A stretch of 64,000 nt of DNA, taken from contig NZ_CP119989.1 in NCBI RefSeq assembly GCF_029338555.1, forward strand, positions 1,984,001 to 2,048,000, given 5' to 3'. Position 1 is the first letter of the stretch. The number at the start of each line of letters is the position of its first letter. Under the pieces are notes generated by a model. That model was given only the letters and a program-made list of their open reading frames with translations, was not told where the DNA came from and did no database searches. A program made the position numbers and the translations under genes. Source of the stretch: Halobaculum marinum (lineage in GTDB: Archaea > Halobacteriota > Halobacteria > Halobacteriales > Haloferacaceae). Positions 44,201 through 53,203 of the stretch are shown here, piece after piece.

Positions 44201-44643
44201 CGCTCGACACCTCCGTCCGTCACCGTCGGCTCCTCCGTGTCATCGGTTCCATCGTCGTGTGTCGGTTCCGCGTCGGTCCCGCCGGCGGTCGTCCCGCCGT
44301 CTGCGGCGGTCCGATCGGCCTCCGCGAGCGCGCGGGTGTCGATCGTCCCGTGTTCTTCGTACACGCGGTAGGTGAGCACCAGCGCCAGCGCCGTCGTCCC
44401 GAAGCCGATGACGATGGCGGTGAGCACCAGCGCCTGTACCAGCGGGTCCGTCGGGGTCGACTCCTCGAACGCGCCGATCGGCGCGCCCCCGGACAGCCCA
44501 CCCATCGTGATCAGGTAGACGTTGGCCGCCTGTGAGATGATCGAGACGCCCCAGACGACGCGAACCACGTCGCGCCGGAGGACGAGGAACGTCCCCAGCG
44601 CGAACAGTAGGCCGAGCGTCGCCGCGAGCACTACTTGCGTCAT
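44197..44643 (-). CDS. mrpC: Mrp Na+/H+ antiporter subunit C
   Basis: A 148-residue subunit homologous to NuoK. Three spans: about 4-20, 30-50 and 66-88. The family block RDVVRVVWGVSIISQAANVYLITMGGLSGGAPI (about 24-56) and DPLVQALVLTAIVIGFGTTALALVLTYRVY (about 66-95) are clear. A long Asp/Thr-rich C-terminal tail (about 105-148) is a haloarchaeal addition. It overlaps mrpB and mrpD by four bases each. Confidence 0.94.
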   Translation of the reverse strand: MTQVVLAATLGLLFALGTFLVLRRDVVRVVWGVSIISQAANVYLITMGGLSGGAPIGAFEESTPTDPLVQALVLTAIVIGFGTTALALVLTYRVYEEHGTIDTRALAEADRTAADGGTTAGGTDAEPTHDDGTDDTEEPTVTDGGVER

Positions 44644-45200
44644 TCGTACCCCACCTCCCCGAGCACCGTGAGCAGGCCACCCACGACCGCGAGGTACACC
44701 CCGAGGTCGAACGCGAACGCCGACGCCAACTCGAAGTTCCCGTACAGCGGGACGCCCTCCAAGAAGAGGACCGCCTGTGTGAGGAACGGGAGTCCGGCGA
44801 CCACCGGCACCAGGCCGCTCCCCGCCGCGAGCGCGAGGCCACCGGCGAACAGCCACCGGTACTGCTCGACGGCAGCGTGGGTCCCGTCGTTCGGGTCGTC
44901 GATGCCCAAGAGTTCGTCTTGCAGGTAGTCCAAGCCGAAGATGACGTACACGAGCACGAACGCCGTCACCGTGAGCACAGCGCCGATGAACCCGCCACCG
45001 GGGCGGTTGTGCCCCTGGAACAGCAGGCCAATCGCCGTCACGAGGATGATCGGGACGACGACGCGGACGACCGTCCGCGCGATGACGGTGGTGTGGCGGT
45101 CGTAGCTCGGGTGGTTCGACCCGTTCGACGCCTGGTCGGAGACCGCCTCCGACGAGTCGGCTGCGTGCGCCTCGGACGCGCGGTCGGCGTTGTCGCTCAT
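44640..45200 (-). CDS. mrpB: Mrp Na+/H+ antiporter subunit B
   Basis: A 186-residue membrane subunit. After a 35-residue acidic/polar N-terminus come four spans; hallmark segments are RTVVRVVVPIILVTAIGLLFQGHNRPGGGFIGAVLTVTAFVLVYVIFG (about 43-90) and the C-terminal LASAFAFDLGVYLAVVGGLLTVLGEVGYE. Its start overlaps the mrpA stop (ATGA), giving translational coupling. Confidence 0.95.
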   Translation of the reverse strand: MSDNADRASEAHAADSSEAVSDQASNGSNHPSYDRHTTVIARTVVRVVVPIILVTAIGLLFQGHNRPGGGFIGAVLTVTAFVLVYVIFGLDYLQDELLGIDDPNDGTHAAVEQYRWLFAGGLALAAGSGLVPVVAGLPFLTQAVLFLEGVPLYGNFELASAFAFDLGVYLAVVGGLLTVLGEVGYE

Positions 45201-47650
45201 CGCGCCTCACCCCGCTCGCGCATGCGAACCAGTGTGAGCACGGCCAGCGCCGCCATCGCGACGACGGAGATTTCGCCCAGCGTGTCGAACGCCCGGAGGT
45301 CGACGAGGATGACGTTCACGATGTTGTAGCCGCCACCGTAGTCGACGAACAGGCCGACGTGCTCGCCGGGCGGGAGCCCCGCTCGAGCGATCAGCCCGTC
45401 GGCGATGGTGTCGGGCGACGCCGCCGTCGACACCAGCACCGTGACCGCGACCGTGAGGCCGACGGCGCCGGCGACGACCGCGTCGCGCGCGACTGTCAGG
45501 CGTTCGCTCTCGCCGTACCACGCCGGCAGTCGGTCGAGCACCAGCAGGAAGATGACGAGCACGAGCGTCTCGACGGTCAACTGGGTGAGCGCCAGGTCGG
45601 GGGCGTCCGCGAGGACGTAGAACACCGCGACCATGAACCCGAGGATGGACAGCGTCAGGACGCCCGCCACGTGCGACGGGGCGTCGGTGACGGCGACCGC
45701 ACCGACGATAGCCACGGCGAGCACGACGCCGACCGCGACGGTCGTCGACGCGGGCACCGCGAGCGACGGCAGGCCGACGCCGGTGGCGACGTACGCGCCC
45801 ACGGTGAGCGCACACGAGGCCAGCAGGGCCCACGCCGCGTACGTGCGAACGAGCCCGTTCTGGACGCGCGGGACGACCGCCTTCGAGGTCGCGGTCAGCC
45901 CTTCGACGCCGTTGTCGTACCACCAGTTCGCCCGCACCGGGCCGGTCAACACCGCCCGAACCGCGTCGTGGATGCGGTCGTACTGCGGCCACAGGAGCGC
46001 GCCCACGCCGATGGTGATGGCGCTCATCACCACCGCGGGCTTCAGCGTCGTCGGCAGGCCGATGCTGAACGAGTGCGCCTCGCCGGGCACCGTCGAGCCG
46101 AACGCGTCACCGACGATGGCGTTCACGGCGATCATCGGGTCGACGGAGATGATCCCGACGACGACTGCGAGGATGGCGGGCGGCACGATCATCGCCAGCG
46201 GCGGCGAGTGGACGTGGCCCAACTCCTCGTTGCGGTCGCCGAGGAACAGCGAGAGGAACTTGATCGAGTAGAGGAACGTGAACACCGACCCGAGCACGGC
46301 GACGACGGGGAACGCCCACGTCAGCCCGCCGACCTCGTGGGCGAACTCGTACGTCGCCTCGAACAGCAGTTCCTTGGAGTAGAACCCGTTGAACGGCGGG
46401 ATGCCAGCCATCGACAGCGACGCCGCCGCCGCGATCACCGCGGTGACGGGGAGGTCGTGGCGGAGCCCCCGGAGCCGTTCGATCTTGCGGGTGCCGGCTT
46501 CGTGGGCGATGATCCCCGCGACGAGGAACAGCGCCGCCTTGAACGACGCGTGGTTGAGGATGTGGAACGCGCCCGCCTCTGCGCCGTACGTGTTGGCGAC
46601 GCCGAAGCCGGCGACGATGAGCCCGAGGTGGGAGGCCGTCGAGTACGCGAGCAGTTCCTTGATGTCGGTCGCACCCACCGCGAGCACGGCGGCGACGGTC
46701 ATCGTGAGCAGCCCCAACGTCGTGAACACCGCCGTCCACTCGGGGACCGTCGTGATGGTCGCCTCGGCGGTCGCGGCGGCAGCCGACCCGGCGGCGCCCG
46801 CCGCCTGGACGCCGGCCTCCGCGGCGGCGAACTCTTCGAGGAAGAACGGGCGGAAGCGCCCGACGAGGTAGACGCCGGCCTTCACCATCGTCGCGGAGTG
46901 GAGGAACGCCGACACCGGGGTCGGTGCCTCCATCGCGTTCGGGAGCCACACGTGGAACGGCACCTGCGCGGACTTCGTCGCCGCGCCGACCCCGAGCAAG
47001 AGCAGCGTCGGGAGGAACAGCCCAGCCGTCCGCAGGGTCTCGACGACGCCCGTCGCGTCGGCGGTGAGCGACCCCTCGCCGACGATGAGGGTGGTGTCGC
47101 CCGCCCACGCGAACAGGAGGAAGCCGACCAGCATGAACAGACCGCCGGCGACGGTGATGAGCATCGACTTGCGCGCGGCGTACTGGGAGTCGGCCTCGCT
47201 GGTGTAGTGGCCGATGAGCAGGAACGACGAGAGGCTCGTCAGCTCCCAGAACGTGAACAGCGCGAACAGGTCCGCCGCGAGCGCGACGCCGAGCATCGAG
47301 CCCATGAACGCCAGCAGCGTCGCGTAATACTTCGCCTGCCCAGGCTCGCCGTGCATGTACCCACCAGAGTAGGTGAGGATCAGCACGCCGACGCCGGAGG
47401 CGAGAAACGAGATCAACAGCGCCAGCCCGTCGACGTAGAAGGCCAGCGAGATGCCGAGCGACGGCACCCACTCGGCGGTCGCCAGCCCGTGTGCACCGGT
47501 GAGGTACAGACGGGTGACGAGCCCGAGACAGACGGCCGCCACCGCGGCCGCATAGTACGCCGTGCGCTCCCCCAGCACCCGATACACGAGCGGGGTGATG
47601 GCGGCTCCCAGGAACGGGAGGAACACCACGGCGAGAACGGTTTCCAGCAC
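45197..47650 (-). CDS. mrpA: Mrp Na+/H+ antiporter subunit A (with MrpB-like C-domain)
   Basis: The largest subunit, about 817 residues. The N-terminal part (about 1-500) is NuoL-like: YVDGLALLISFLASGVGVLILTYSGGYM, TFWELTSLSSFLLIGHYTSE, VPFHVWLPNAMEAPTPVSAFLHSATMVKAGVYLVGRF, and AGIPPFNGFYSKELLFEA. The C-terminal part (about 640-817) holds DUF4040/MrpB-like segments (VFYVLADAPDLALTQLTVETLVLVIFLLVL, NIVNVILVDLRAFDTLGEISVV). I chose the GTG at 47650 (MLETVLAVVFLPF...): a TATA-like CCTAAG sits about 27 nt before it, and family proteins start here. An ATG 28 codons upstream (47734) would add a polar extension. Confidence 0.93.
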   Translation of the reverse strand: MLETVLAVVFLPFLGAAITPLVYRVLGERTAYYAAAVAAVCLGLVTRLYLTGAHGLATAEWVPSLGISLAFYVDGLALLISFLASGVGVLILTYSGGYMHGEPGQAKYYATLLAFMGSMLGVALAADLFALFTFWELTSLSSFLLIGHYTSEADSQYAARKSMLITVAGGLFMLVGFLLFAWAGDTTLIVGEGSLTADATGVVETLRTAGLFLPTLLLLGVGAATKSAQVPFHVWLPNAMEAPTPVSAFLHSATMVKAGVYLVGRFRPFFLEEFAAAEAGVQAAGAAGSAAAATAEATITTVPEWTAVFTTLGLLTMTVAAVLAVGATDIKELLAYSTASHLGLIVAGFGVANTYGAEAGAFHILNHASFKAALFLVAGIIAHEAGTRKIERLRGLRHDLPVTAVIAAAASLSMAGIPPFNGFYSKELLFEATYEFAHEVGGLTWAFPVVAVLGSVFTFLYSIKFLSLFLGDRNEELGHVHSPPLAMIVPPAILAVVVGIISVDPMIAVNAIVGDAFGSTVPGEAHSFSIGLPTTLKPAVVMSAITIGVGALLWPQYDRIHDAVRAVLTGPVRANWWYDNGVEGLTATSKAVVPRVQNGLVRTYAAWALLASCALTVGAYVATGVGLPSLAVPASTTVAVGVVLAVAIVGAVAVTDAPSHVAGVLTLSILGFMVAVFYVLADAPDLALTQLTVETLVLVIFLLVLDRLPAWYGESERLTVARDAVVAGAVGLTVAVTVLVSTAASPDTIADGLIARAGLPPGEHVGLFVDYGGGYNIVNVILVDLRAFDTLGEISVVAMAALAVLTLVRMRERGEAR

Positions 47651-47669
47651 ACGCGGACGCTGGGCTGTC

Positions 47670-47686
47670 GCGGACTTAGGTGTTGC
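47670..47686 (-). promoter_or_regulatory. Probable promoter of the mrp operon
   Basis: CAACACCTAAGTCC on the minus strand gives a TATA-like CCTAAG about 27 nt before the GTG at 47650. No other promoter-like element is seen inside the operon, whose genes overlap or abut. Confidence 0.45.
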
Positions 47687-47897
47687 CGAATCGGCCGCAC
47701 GAGCCGCGGTTTCACGCCCCTGTGGTCGACTCATTCGACGCGCGACACGTCACCAGGACGGCTTCGGTCTCCAGCCGGCTACGACTCGACTAACCGACGC
47801 GCAACGGGCGGCTACCAATGTGCCCAAACTGCGTCCGAACGGTCGACACCGCTGGGGGGTGGCGGACCACGCGACCCGCCCGAGCGGACGCCACACG

Positions 47898-48344
47898 ATG
47901 CAGTTGTCCACTCTCACACACTCGGTCGACGCCGGCGGTCGCGAGCGCGCGCTCTCGCCGATTGCGGGCGTCGTCCTCATGGTCGCGATCACCGTCACGT
48001 TGGCGGCGCTCATCGGGTCGCTGGTGATCGCCGTCGGCGTCGCCTCGCCCGGAATCGCCCCCGCTACGACGTTCGAGTTCTCGTACACCGCCGTCGACGA
48101 CGGCTATCACGTCACGGCGACCCACACCGGCGGCGCGACGATAGACGCCGAGAACGCCAAGTCCCTGACGCTCACCACCGAGTCCGGTCACAGCGCCGCA
48201 TTCGACGGTCCCGTCACCGCCGGCGACATGGTCACCGTCGGCGCCGACGACCCGGTCCCTGCGAACACCACCGTCCGCGTGGAGTGGACCTCCGCCGACG
48301 GCGCGACGACCCAGGCGCTCGCCGTCGACCGGACGCCGGCCTGA
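47898..48344 (+). CDS. Archaeal type IV pilin-like protein
   Basis: A 148-residue secreted pilin. The class III signal is GRERALSPIAGVVLMVAITVTLAALIGSLVIAVG (about 14-47): a charged N-terminus, a cleavage region for prepilin peptidase near RALSPIAG, and the hydrophobic pilin core helix. The rest is a strand-rich, Thr-rich extracellular domain (YTAVDDGYHVTATHTGGATI, VEWTSADGATTQ). Haloarchaea carry many such pilins for adhesion. It is monocistronic here; no pil assembly genes are near. Confidence 0.88.
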   Translation: MQLSTLTHSVDAGGRERALSPIAGVVLMVAITVTLAALIGSLVIAVGVASPGIAPATTFEFSYTAVDDGYHVTATHTGGATIDAENAKSLTLTTESGHSAAFDGPVTAGDMVTVGADDPVPANTTVRVEWTSADGATTQALAVDRTPA

Positions 48345-48500
48345 GTCGGTCGCCGCTCACCATCCATCGGGAGCCGAGACACACGATGGCCACCACGACG
48401 TTCGGGTGTTCGTCCTCACCACCGGTCGGCACGTGACTCGGAGCCGACACGGTGGCCGCAGATTCGCCGCGCTTTTCACGCAGCTAGCGGTACCGGCGAC

Positions 48501-49067
48501 ATGGACCGCCTGCGTCAGTCCCTGCTGGACGCGCCGATTATCGAGAAGGGCGAGTACCAGTACTTCGTGCATCCCATCAGCGACGGGGTCCCGATGCTGG
48601 AGCCCGAACTGCTCCGCGAAATCGTCATCCGGATCATCCGGAAGGCCCAGATCGAGGACGTCGACAAGATCGTCACGCCCGCCGCGATGGGGATCCACAT
48701 CTCCACCGCGCTGTCGCTGATGACGGACATCCCGCTGGTCGTCATCCGCAAACGCGAGTACGGCCTCGAGGGTGAGGTGTCGCTGTCCCAGCAGACTGGC
48801 TACTCGGAGTCGGAGATGTACATCAACGACGTGTTCGAGGGCGACCGCGTGCTCGTGCTCGACGACGTGCTGTCGACCGGCGGCACGATGAAGGGCATCC
48901 TCGACGCCCTCACCCACATCGGCGCCGACGTCGTCGACGTCGTCGCGGTGATCAAGAAGGCCGGCCCGAACAAACTCGACGACACCGACTACAGCGTGAA
49001 GACGCTCATCAACGTCACCGTCGAAGACGGCGAGGTCATCGTCGTCGACGAGGACGGCGACGGATAG
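48501..49067 (+). CDS. hpt: Hypoxanthine/guanine phosphoribosyltransferase
   Basis: A purine-salvage enzyme converting hypoxanthine or guanine plus PRPP to IMP or GMP. The 188-residue archaeal-type protein has the PRPP loop [22 protein letters not shown] (about 114-135), the flexible-loop region [27 protein letters not shown] (about 84-110) and [16 protein letters not shown] (about 56-71). No N-terminal HTH is present, so it is not the related regulator GfcR. A TATA-like CGCTTTTCAC about 27 nt upstream (about 48470-48480) suggests a leaderless mRNA. Confidence 0.95.
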   Translation: MDRLRQSLLDAPIIEKGEYQYFVHPISDGVPMLEPELLREIVIRIIRKAQIEDVDKIVTPAAMGIHISTALSLMTDIPLVVIRKREYGLEGEVSLSQQTGYSESEMYINDVFEGDRVLVLDDVLSTGGTMKGILDALTHIGADVVDVVAVIKKAGPNKLDDTDYSVKTLINVTVEDGEVIVVDEDGDG

Positions 49068-49184
49068 CTCGCTCGTCCGGGGTCGTCGCCGACCACCGTT
49101 CGACTGACTCGTTCACGACCGTTTCTCACCGACTCGCTGTCCCGCCTCCCCTGTCCTTATCACGGGCCCCGTCCGATGCCCGAT

Positions 49185-49586
49185 ATGGTCTCGACCCGGC
49201 TTCTCGGAGTCGTCTCCACGTCGATGCTCGTCGTCGGCGCTCTCTCGATCGGACAGGCGCTCCACCTGACCGTCGTGACCGGCGAACTCGGCGTCACCGC
49301 GACGCCCGTCGTGGTGTACGGCGTCGCCGGCGTCGTCGCTCTCGCCATCGGCTACCGCGCTCGCAAACCCGTCGCCGAGTCGTACGGCCTCACCAGCGAC
49401 GCGCGCGAACGCGGCGAACACGAGCGCGTCGATGACGCCCCCTCGAGCGGTGCGAGCGACGACGCTGACGGCCCAGAGGAGTCGTTCGACCCGTCCATGA
49501 GTCCGTTGGGCGACGCGGCTCCCGGTGACAGTGCGCGACGCCGTTCCTCGGAGGGGGACGGCGACGGCGCGAACCGCGAGCAGTGA
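49185..49586 (+). CDS. Membrane protein with long acidic tail
   Basis: About 133 residues. Two spans (about 5-25 LLGVVSTSMLVVGALSIGQAL and 35-55 ATPVVVYGVAGVVALAIGYRA) are followed by a disordered, Asp/Ser/Glu-rich cytoplasmic tail (about 65-133) with no motif. The start could be three codons earlier (ATG 49176). No known family. The composition of the tail is typical of haloarchaeal linkers. Confidence 0.65.
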   Translation: MVSTRLLGVVSTSMLVVGALSIGQALHLTVVTGELGVTATPVVVYGVAGVVALAIGYRARKPVAESYGLTSDARERGEHERVDDAPSSGASDDADGPEESFDPSMSPLGDAAPGDSARRRSSEGDGDGANREQ

Positions 49587-49684
49587 CGCCCGCCCGACGG
49601 TCACGGTGACCGCATGTGGACGATCCGTATGGCACCGCGTAGCGGGGGAATTAAGACCCGGCATCCCCGACTGCCGATAGACAT

Positions 49685-49930
49685 ATGTCCGTGAGTACCC
49701 GCGTCCCCGAACCGCTCAAGGGGCCGCTCGGGGTCGTCTCCCTGGGCGTCATGATCGTCGGGCTGGTCGTCGGATACATCTTCACGATGGTCGGCGTCAC
49801 CCTCTACTTCGACCTCAACGGCATCCAAGGCATCTCGAACGGCGAGTCGCTGGTCGTCGTCGCCACGGGGCTGGCCTGTCTCGTCGCCGGCTACCTCGGC
49901 TGGAAGGGCTTCATGGGGTTCGCCTACTGA
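49685..49930 (+). CDS. 81-aa two-span membrane protein
   Basis: MSVSTRVPEPLKGPLGVVSLGVMIVGLVVGYIFTMVG has the first hydrophobic span (about 14-37), the second is at about 55-78 (LVVVATGLACLVAGYLGWKGFMGFAY). The function is unknown. The gene at 49932 begins two bases after its stop, so the two are probably one operon. Confidence 0.75.
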   Translation: MSVSTRVPEPLKGPLGVVSLGVMIVGLVVGYIFTMVGVTLYFDLNGIQGISNGESLVVVATGLACLVAGYLGWKGFMGFAY

Positions 49931-49931
49931 G

Positions 49932-50471
49932 ATGCCCGTCGACATCAGAGACCACCCGCAGGCGCCGCCAGCGGAGGAACTGCAGGGCTTCACGCTCATC
50001 CCCGTGAGTCGCGAGGAGATCGCCTCGCGGCAGGCCGACGGCGAGACGCTCGCGGAGGCCGACCTCACGGCCGAGCGCGACGACGTGTACGTCGAACTCG
50101 ACCCGGACCCGACCGACCGCGGCACCCACGACGACATCGGCACCGCCCTCTACCGTCTGGTCCAGTTGTTCGGCACGCCCAACGTCCCCGGCTTCGACGC
50201 GGGCGGAGACCTCTCGGACCGCGAGCACACGACGTTCAAGTACCTGTTCCGACTCGTAAACGACGCCGACGAGGGCGACCGGACGCTCCCAGACGAGTGG
50301 CTCGTCACGGCGTTCGACAAGAAGGCTCGACTCGGCGTCGGCCTGGCCGACTGGGACGGCGAGGTCGACCCGGAGCACGTCGACGGCGCCGTCGGCCTGG
50401 TGTCGCTGGCGCTCGTCACGAACGTCGTCAGCGAGCCTATCGAGACGTCGGTCGAGGACAACTGGTACTGA
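49932..50471 (+). CDS. Haloarchaeal protein of unknown function
   Basis: A 179-residue soluble protein. Notable segments are MPVDIRDHPQAPPAEELQGFTLIPVSREEIA, DDIGTALYRLVQLFGTPNVPGFDAGGDLSDREHTTFKYLFRL (about 64-105), LPDEWLVTAFDKKARLGVGLADWDGEVD and a C-terminal VSEPIETSVEDNWY. Residue pattern suggests an alpha/beta protein but no catalytic motif stands out. It is probably co-transcribed with the preceding small membrane gene. Confidence 0.75.
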   Translation: MPVDIRDHPQAPPAEELQGFTLIPVSREEIASRQADGETLAEADLTAERDDVYVELDPDPTDRGTHDDIGTALYRLVQLFGTPNVPGFDAGGDLSDREHTTFKYLFRLVNDADEGDRTLPDEWLVTAFDKKARLGVGLADWDGEVDPEHVDGAVGLVSLALVTNVVSEPIETSVEDNWY

Positions 50472-50520
50472 CGGCGACCCGACCGCTTCTGTTCTGTGTG
50501 AGGCCGGACGCTCCCGACCG

Positions 50521-50781
50521 CTAGCGACCGGTCCGAACGTGCATCACCGCGAACACGCCAGCCAGCGACGCGACGAGCAGGCCGGCGAACGCGGGGACGA
50601 CCGTCGACTCGGCGTACAGCCCCGCCCAGTACCCCGCGTACGCGACCGTCACGAGCGTCGGCACTGACAGCAGGAAAAACAGCGACGAGAGGTACGACGC
50701 GAGCGTGGGGTCGTTGCCGTCGTTGGCGTACGTCCCGCGCTCGCGGAGCGACTTCTCCTCGGTCGGGATGTCCCGCGGCAT
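50521..50781 (-). CDS. 86-aa two-span membrane protein
   Basis: A polar N-terminus (MPRDIPTEEKSLRERGTYANDGNDPTLASY) precedes two hydrophobic spans (about 31-52 LSSLFFLLSVPTLVTVAYAGYWAG and 60-82 TVVPAFAGLLVASLAGVFAVMHV). Unknown function and family. It converges with the gene at 49932 and is preceded by 88 bp with no clear feature. Confidence 0.7.
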   Translation of the reverse strand: MPRDIPTEEKSLRERGTYANDGNDPTLASYLSSLFFLLSVPTLVTVAYAGYWAGLYAESTVVPAFAGLLVASLAGVFAVMHVRTGR

Positions 50782-50869
50782 ACCCGGCAGTCGAACCGAC
50801 GCGGTGAAAGGCCTGTCGTCGCCCGCCGCGTGCCGCCGCAGAAGGTGTGCCGCGGGTTTGGCTACCGGG

Positions 50870-51334
50870 CTACGCCGTCGCGCCGTCGTAGACGATTGCG
50901 AGCAGGTAGCCTGTGATCTGCAGCGGGACCTGGCCGAAGACGAGGAACGTGATCACGTCCCGGAACGTCGGCAACAGCGCGAACCCGCCGAGCGTGTCGA
51001 TATTCAACAGCACGTACGGGGCGACCGCCGTCGCGAACGCGACGACGCCGCCGGCGACCACGGCGATGACGAGTGCCGAGATGCTCGTCCGCAACTCCTC
51101 ACACAGGAGTTTGACGAGGACCCCCGAGGCGAGCACGAGCACGCCCATCGAGACCTCGCCGGCCCACCCGGGCGCCAACTCCTGCAGTCGCAGCGAGTAC
51201 GTCGCGGTCGCACCGAGCACCCCGGCGAGCACGCCGATCAGCGTCGCCGACGCCAGTCGTTCTCGGCGACTGCCGAACGACGCCTCCGCGGGACGCAACG
51301 CGACCGTTCGCAGCAGCGATCCGCCCTCAGACAT
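50870..51334 (-). CDS. Polytopic membrane protein at the end of the dpp run
   Basis: A 154-residue protein with about four hydrophobic stretches: about 26-44, 60-78, 85-105 and 125-145. It has no recognised motif. Its start overlaps the previous gene's end by eight bases, so it is translated with it. It may belong to the peptide-transport operon or be read through from it; the function is unknown. Confidence 0.72.
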   Translation of the reverse strand: MSEGGSLLRTVALRPAEASFGSRRERLASATLIGVLAGVLGATATYSLRLQELAPGWAGEVSMGVLVLASGVLVKLLCEELRTSISALVIAVVAGGVVAFATAVAPYVLLNIDTLGGFALLPTFRDVITFLVFGQVPLQITGYLLAIVYDGATA

Positions 51335-51803
51335 CGGCGGAGAACCTCCGGTCGCGGATTTCGACGCTGAACGACCCCGACGCAGTGACGCGACCGGCCG
51401 CGATGGCCTCGCGGGTGCGGTCGAGTCGGTCGGCGGGCACGTCGGCGACGACGACCAGCGTCGTGCTCTCGCCGGGCGCGAGCGTCACGGACCGCGGCGA
51501 CATCGTCGCCGACCGCGGGACGGTCAACTCGTTGCCGTCCGCGGCGACGCGGTCGAACGCGACGAGGCTGTCGACGCGCACCGTCGTCTCGACTGCCGTC
51601 GGGTTCGACGCCGTGACGCGAATTCGCAGCGTCGGGTCGTCGCCGTCGTCGAGGTCGTACCCGTCGACGCTGAAGTCGATGGCGTCGCGGTCTTGCCACG
51701 CCAGTTGGGCGCCGGCGGTCGACGCGAACGCCGCGGCGCTCACGGCGAGACAGCCGGCCAACACCGCAAGGAGGACTCGTTGTGTGCGCGGGGACCGCAC
51801 CAC
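51327..51803 (-). CDS. Exported immunoglobulin-like protein after dppF
   Basis: A 158-residue protein, GTG start. A signal peptide (RVLLAVLAGCLAVSAAAFASTAGA, about 9-32) is followed by a strand-rich domain: DPTLRIRVTASNPTAVETTVRVDSLVAF, MSPRSVTLAPGESTTLVVVADVPADRLD, ASGSFSVEIRDRRF. This pattern resembles CARDB/immunoglobulin-like folds. The gap to the upstream ATPase gene is only two bases. Role unknown; perhaps a cell-surface accessory of the transporter. Confidence 0.72.
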   Translation of the reverse strand: MVRSPRTQRVLLAVLAGCLAVSAAAFASTAGAQLAWQDRDAIDFSVDGYDLDDGDDPTLRIRVTASNPTAVETTVRVDSLVAFDRVAADGNELTVPRSATMSPRSVTLAPGESTTLVVVADVPADRLDRTREAIAAGRVTASGSFSVEIRDRRFSADV

Positions 51804-51805
51804 GG

Positions 51806-53203
51806 TCAGTCCTCCGCCGGTGCGGCGCCGAGTCCGGCGGAGGTCCCGGCGAGTTCGCCGAGCCCCTCGAATCCCTCGTCGTCGTACCGGTGACAGGCGA
51901 CGCGGCGCGACCCCGACTGCTGCGGCTGGGGTTGGCGGTCCTCACACGGCGTCGTGATGGCGTCGTCGAGCGTCGCCAGCGCGGCCTCGGTGTCGCCCGC
52001 GAGCACCGACTCGGCGGCCTCGACCAGCGCGTCGCGCGTCGTCGCGGGGAGGTCCACCGCCCCGAGGTCGACCCGGGTGCCGGCGCTCTCGTTCTCCGTC
52101 TCCGTCCGGTACTCTTCCGGGATGTCGAGCGTCAGGCCGTTCTCGAGGAGGCGTTCGGGGTCGGTGACGTCCGCCGACTCGGCGGACTCCGCGGAGACCT
52201 CGCCCCGGCGAACCTTCAGTTTGAACTGGTAGGCACGTCGGAACGCCTCCTGACTCCCCGCCCAACTGTCCGGCGGGATGATGTGGGCACACCGCGGGTG
52301 GTAGCGACACCCGCTCGGGGGATTCCGGGGCGAGGGTACCTCGCCGGTCGCGTTCGCGCGGCGGCGGTCCTCGCCCAACTCCACGTCCGGCACCGCGTCG
52401 AACAGCGCCTCCGTGTACGGGTGTTTCGGGTCGTCGATGATGTCGTCGGTCGGCCCCTGCTCGACCATGTTGCCGAGGTACATGATGCCCGCGCGGTCGC
52501 ACATGTACCGGATCAGCGAGAGGTCGTGGCTGATGAACAGGTACGTGAGGTCGTACTCACTCTGCAGTTCCTTCATCAGGTTGAGGACGCCAGCACGGAT
52601 CGACACGTCGAGCATCGACACCGGCTCGTCACAGACGATGAAGTCCGGGTCGACGACGAGCGCCCGCGCGATGGCGACGCGTTGGCGCTCACCGCCCGAC
52701 AGTTCGTCCGGGAAGGCGTCGAGGTACACCTCCGCGGGGCCAAGCCCCACGTCTTCGAGTACCTCCTTCACCCGGGCGCGGCGCTCGTCGTAGCCGTCGA
52801 TCATCTCGTTGATCTTGAGCGGTTCGGCGACGGTGTCGTACACCGTCATCCGGGGGTTGAGCGACTCGAACGGGTCTTGGAAGATCATCTGGACCCGCTT
52901 GCGGAACTCGCGCTCCTCCTCACGGGTCATGTCGGTGATGTCCGTGCCGTCGAAGCGGATGGTCCCCTCGGTGGGGTCGTGGAGCTTCACCAGCATCTTC
53001 CCGAGCGTGGTCTTCCCACAGCCGGACTCGCCAGCGATGCCGACGATGTCGCCCTGGTGGATGTCCAGCGAGACGCCGTCGACCGCGCGGACCGGCTGTG
53101 GCTCGCGACCCAGCACGGTGTCGATGATTCCCTGTGACTGGTCGAAGAGCTTGCGCAGCCCGTCGATCTCTACTAGCGGCTCTCGATCCTCTGCTCGGTC
53201 CAT
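51806..53203 (-). CDS. dppF: Dipeptide/oligopeptide ABC transporter ATPase, second
   Basis: A 465-residue ATPase. Walker A GESGCGKTT (about 57-65), signature LSGGERQRVAIARAL (about 170-184), Walker B FIVCDEPVSMLDVS, H-loop YLFISHDLSLIRYMCD and the oligopeptide C-terminal domain starting PSGCRYHPRC (about 319-328). Unusually, the two Cys pairs of that domain are separated by about 114 residues of low-complexity, Glu/Ser/Thr-rich sequence before TPCEDR...VACHRYDDE, whereas they lie near each other in typical proteins. The neighbour at 53173 overlaps its start by 31 bases. Confidence 0.94.
   Translation of the reverse strand: MDRAEDREPLVEIDGLRKLFDQSQGIIDTVLGREPQPVRAVDGVSLDIHQGDIVGIAGESGCGKTTLGKMLVKLHDPTEGTIRFDGTDITDMTREEEREFRKRVQMIFQDPFESLNPRMTVYDTVAEPLKINEMIDGYDERRARVKEVLEDVGLGPAEVYLDAFPDELSGGERQRVAIARALVVDPDFIVCDEPVSMLDVSIRAGVLNLMKELQSEYDLTYLFISHDLSLIRYMCDRAGIMYLGNMVEQGPTDDIIDDPKHPYTEALFDAVPDVELGEDRRRANATGEVPSPRNPPSGCRYHPRCAHIIPPDSWAGSQEAFRRAYQFKLKVRRGEVSAESAESADVTDPERLLENGLTLDIPEEYRTETENESAGTRVDLGAVDLPATTRDALVEAAESVLAGDTEAALATLDDAITTPCEDRQPQPQQSGSRRVACHRYDDEGFEGLGELAGTSAGLGAAPAED

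Noticed and set aside
42479-44371. A 630-codon open frame on the plus strand
   Set aside because: It is antisense to mrpD and mrpC, with Arg/Glu/His-rich sequence typical of non-coding frames in GC-rich DNA.
47818-48027. Short frame starting MCPNC, suggestive of a zinc ribbon
   Set aside because: It overlaps the pilin gene in another frame and becomes Arg/Ser-rich after the first few residues.
45359-48436. A 1025-codon open frame on the plus strand
   Set aside because: It runs opposite mrpA, has Arg/His/Asp-rich low-complexity composition and no domain; it is a shadow of the high GC content.
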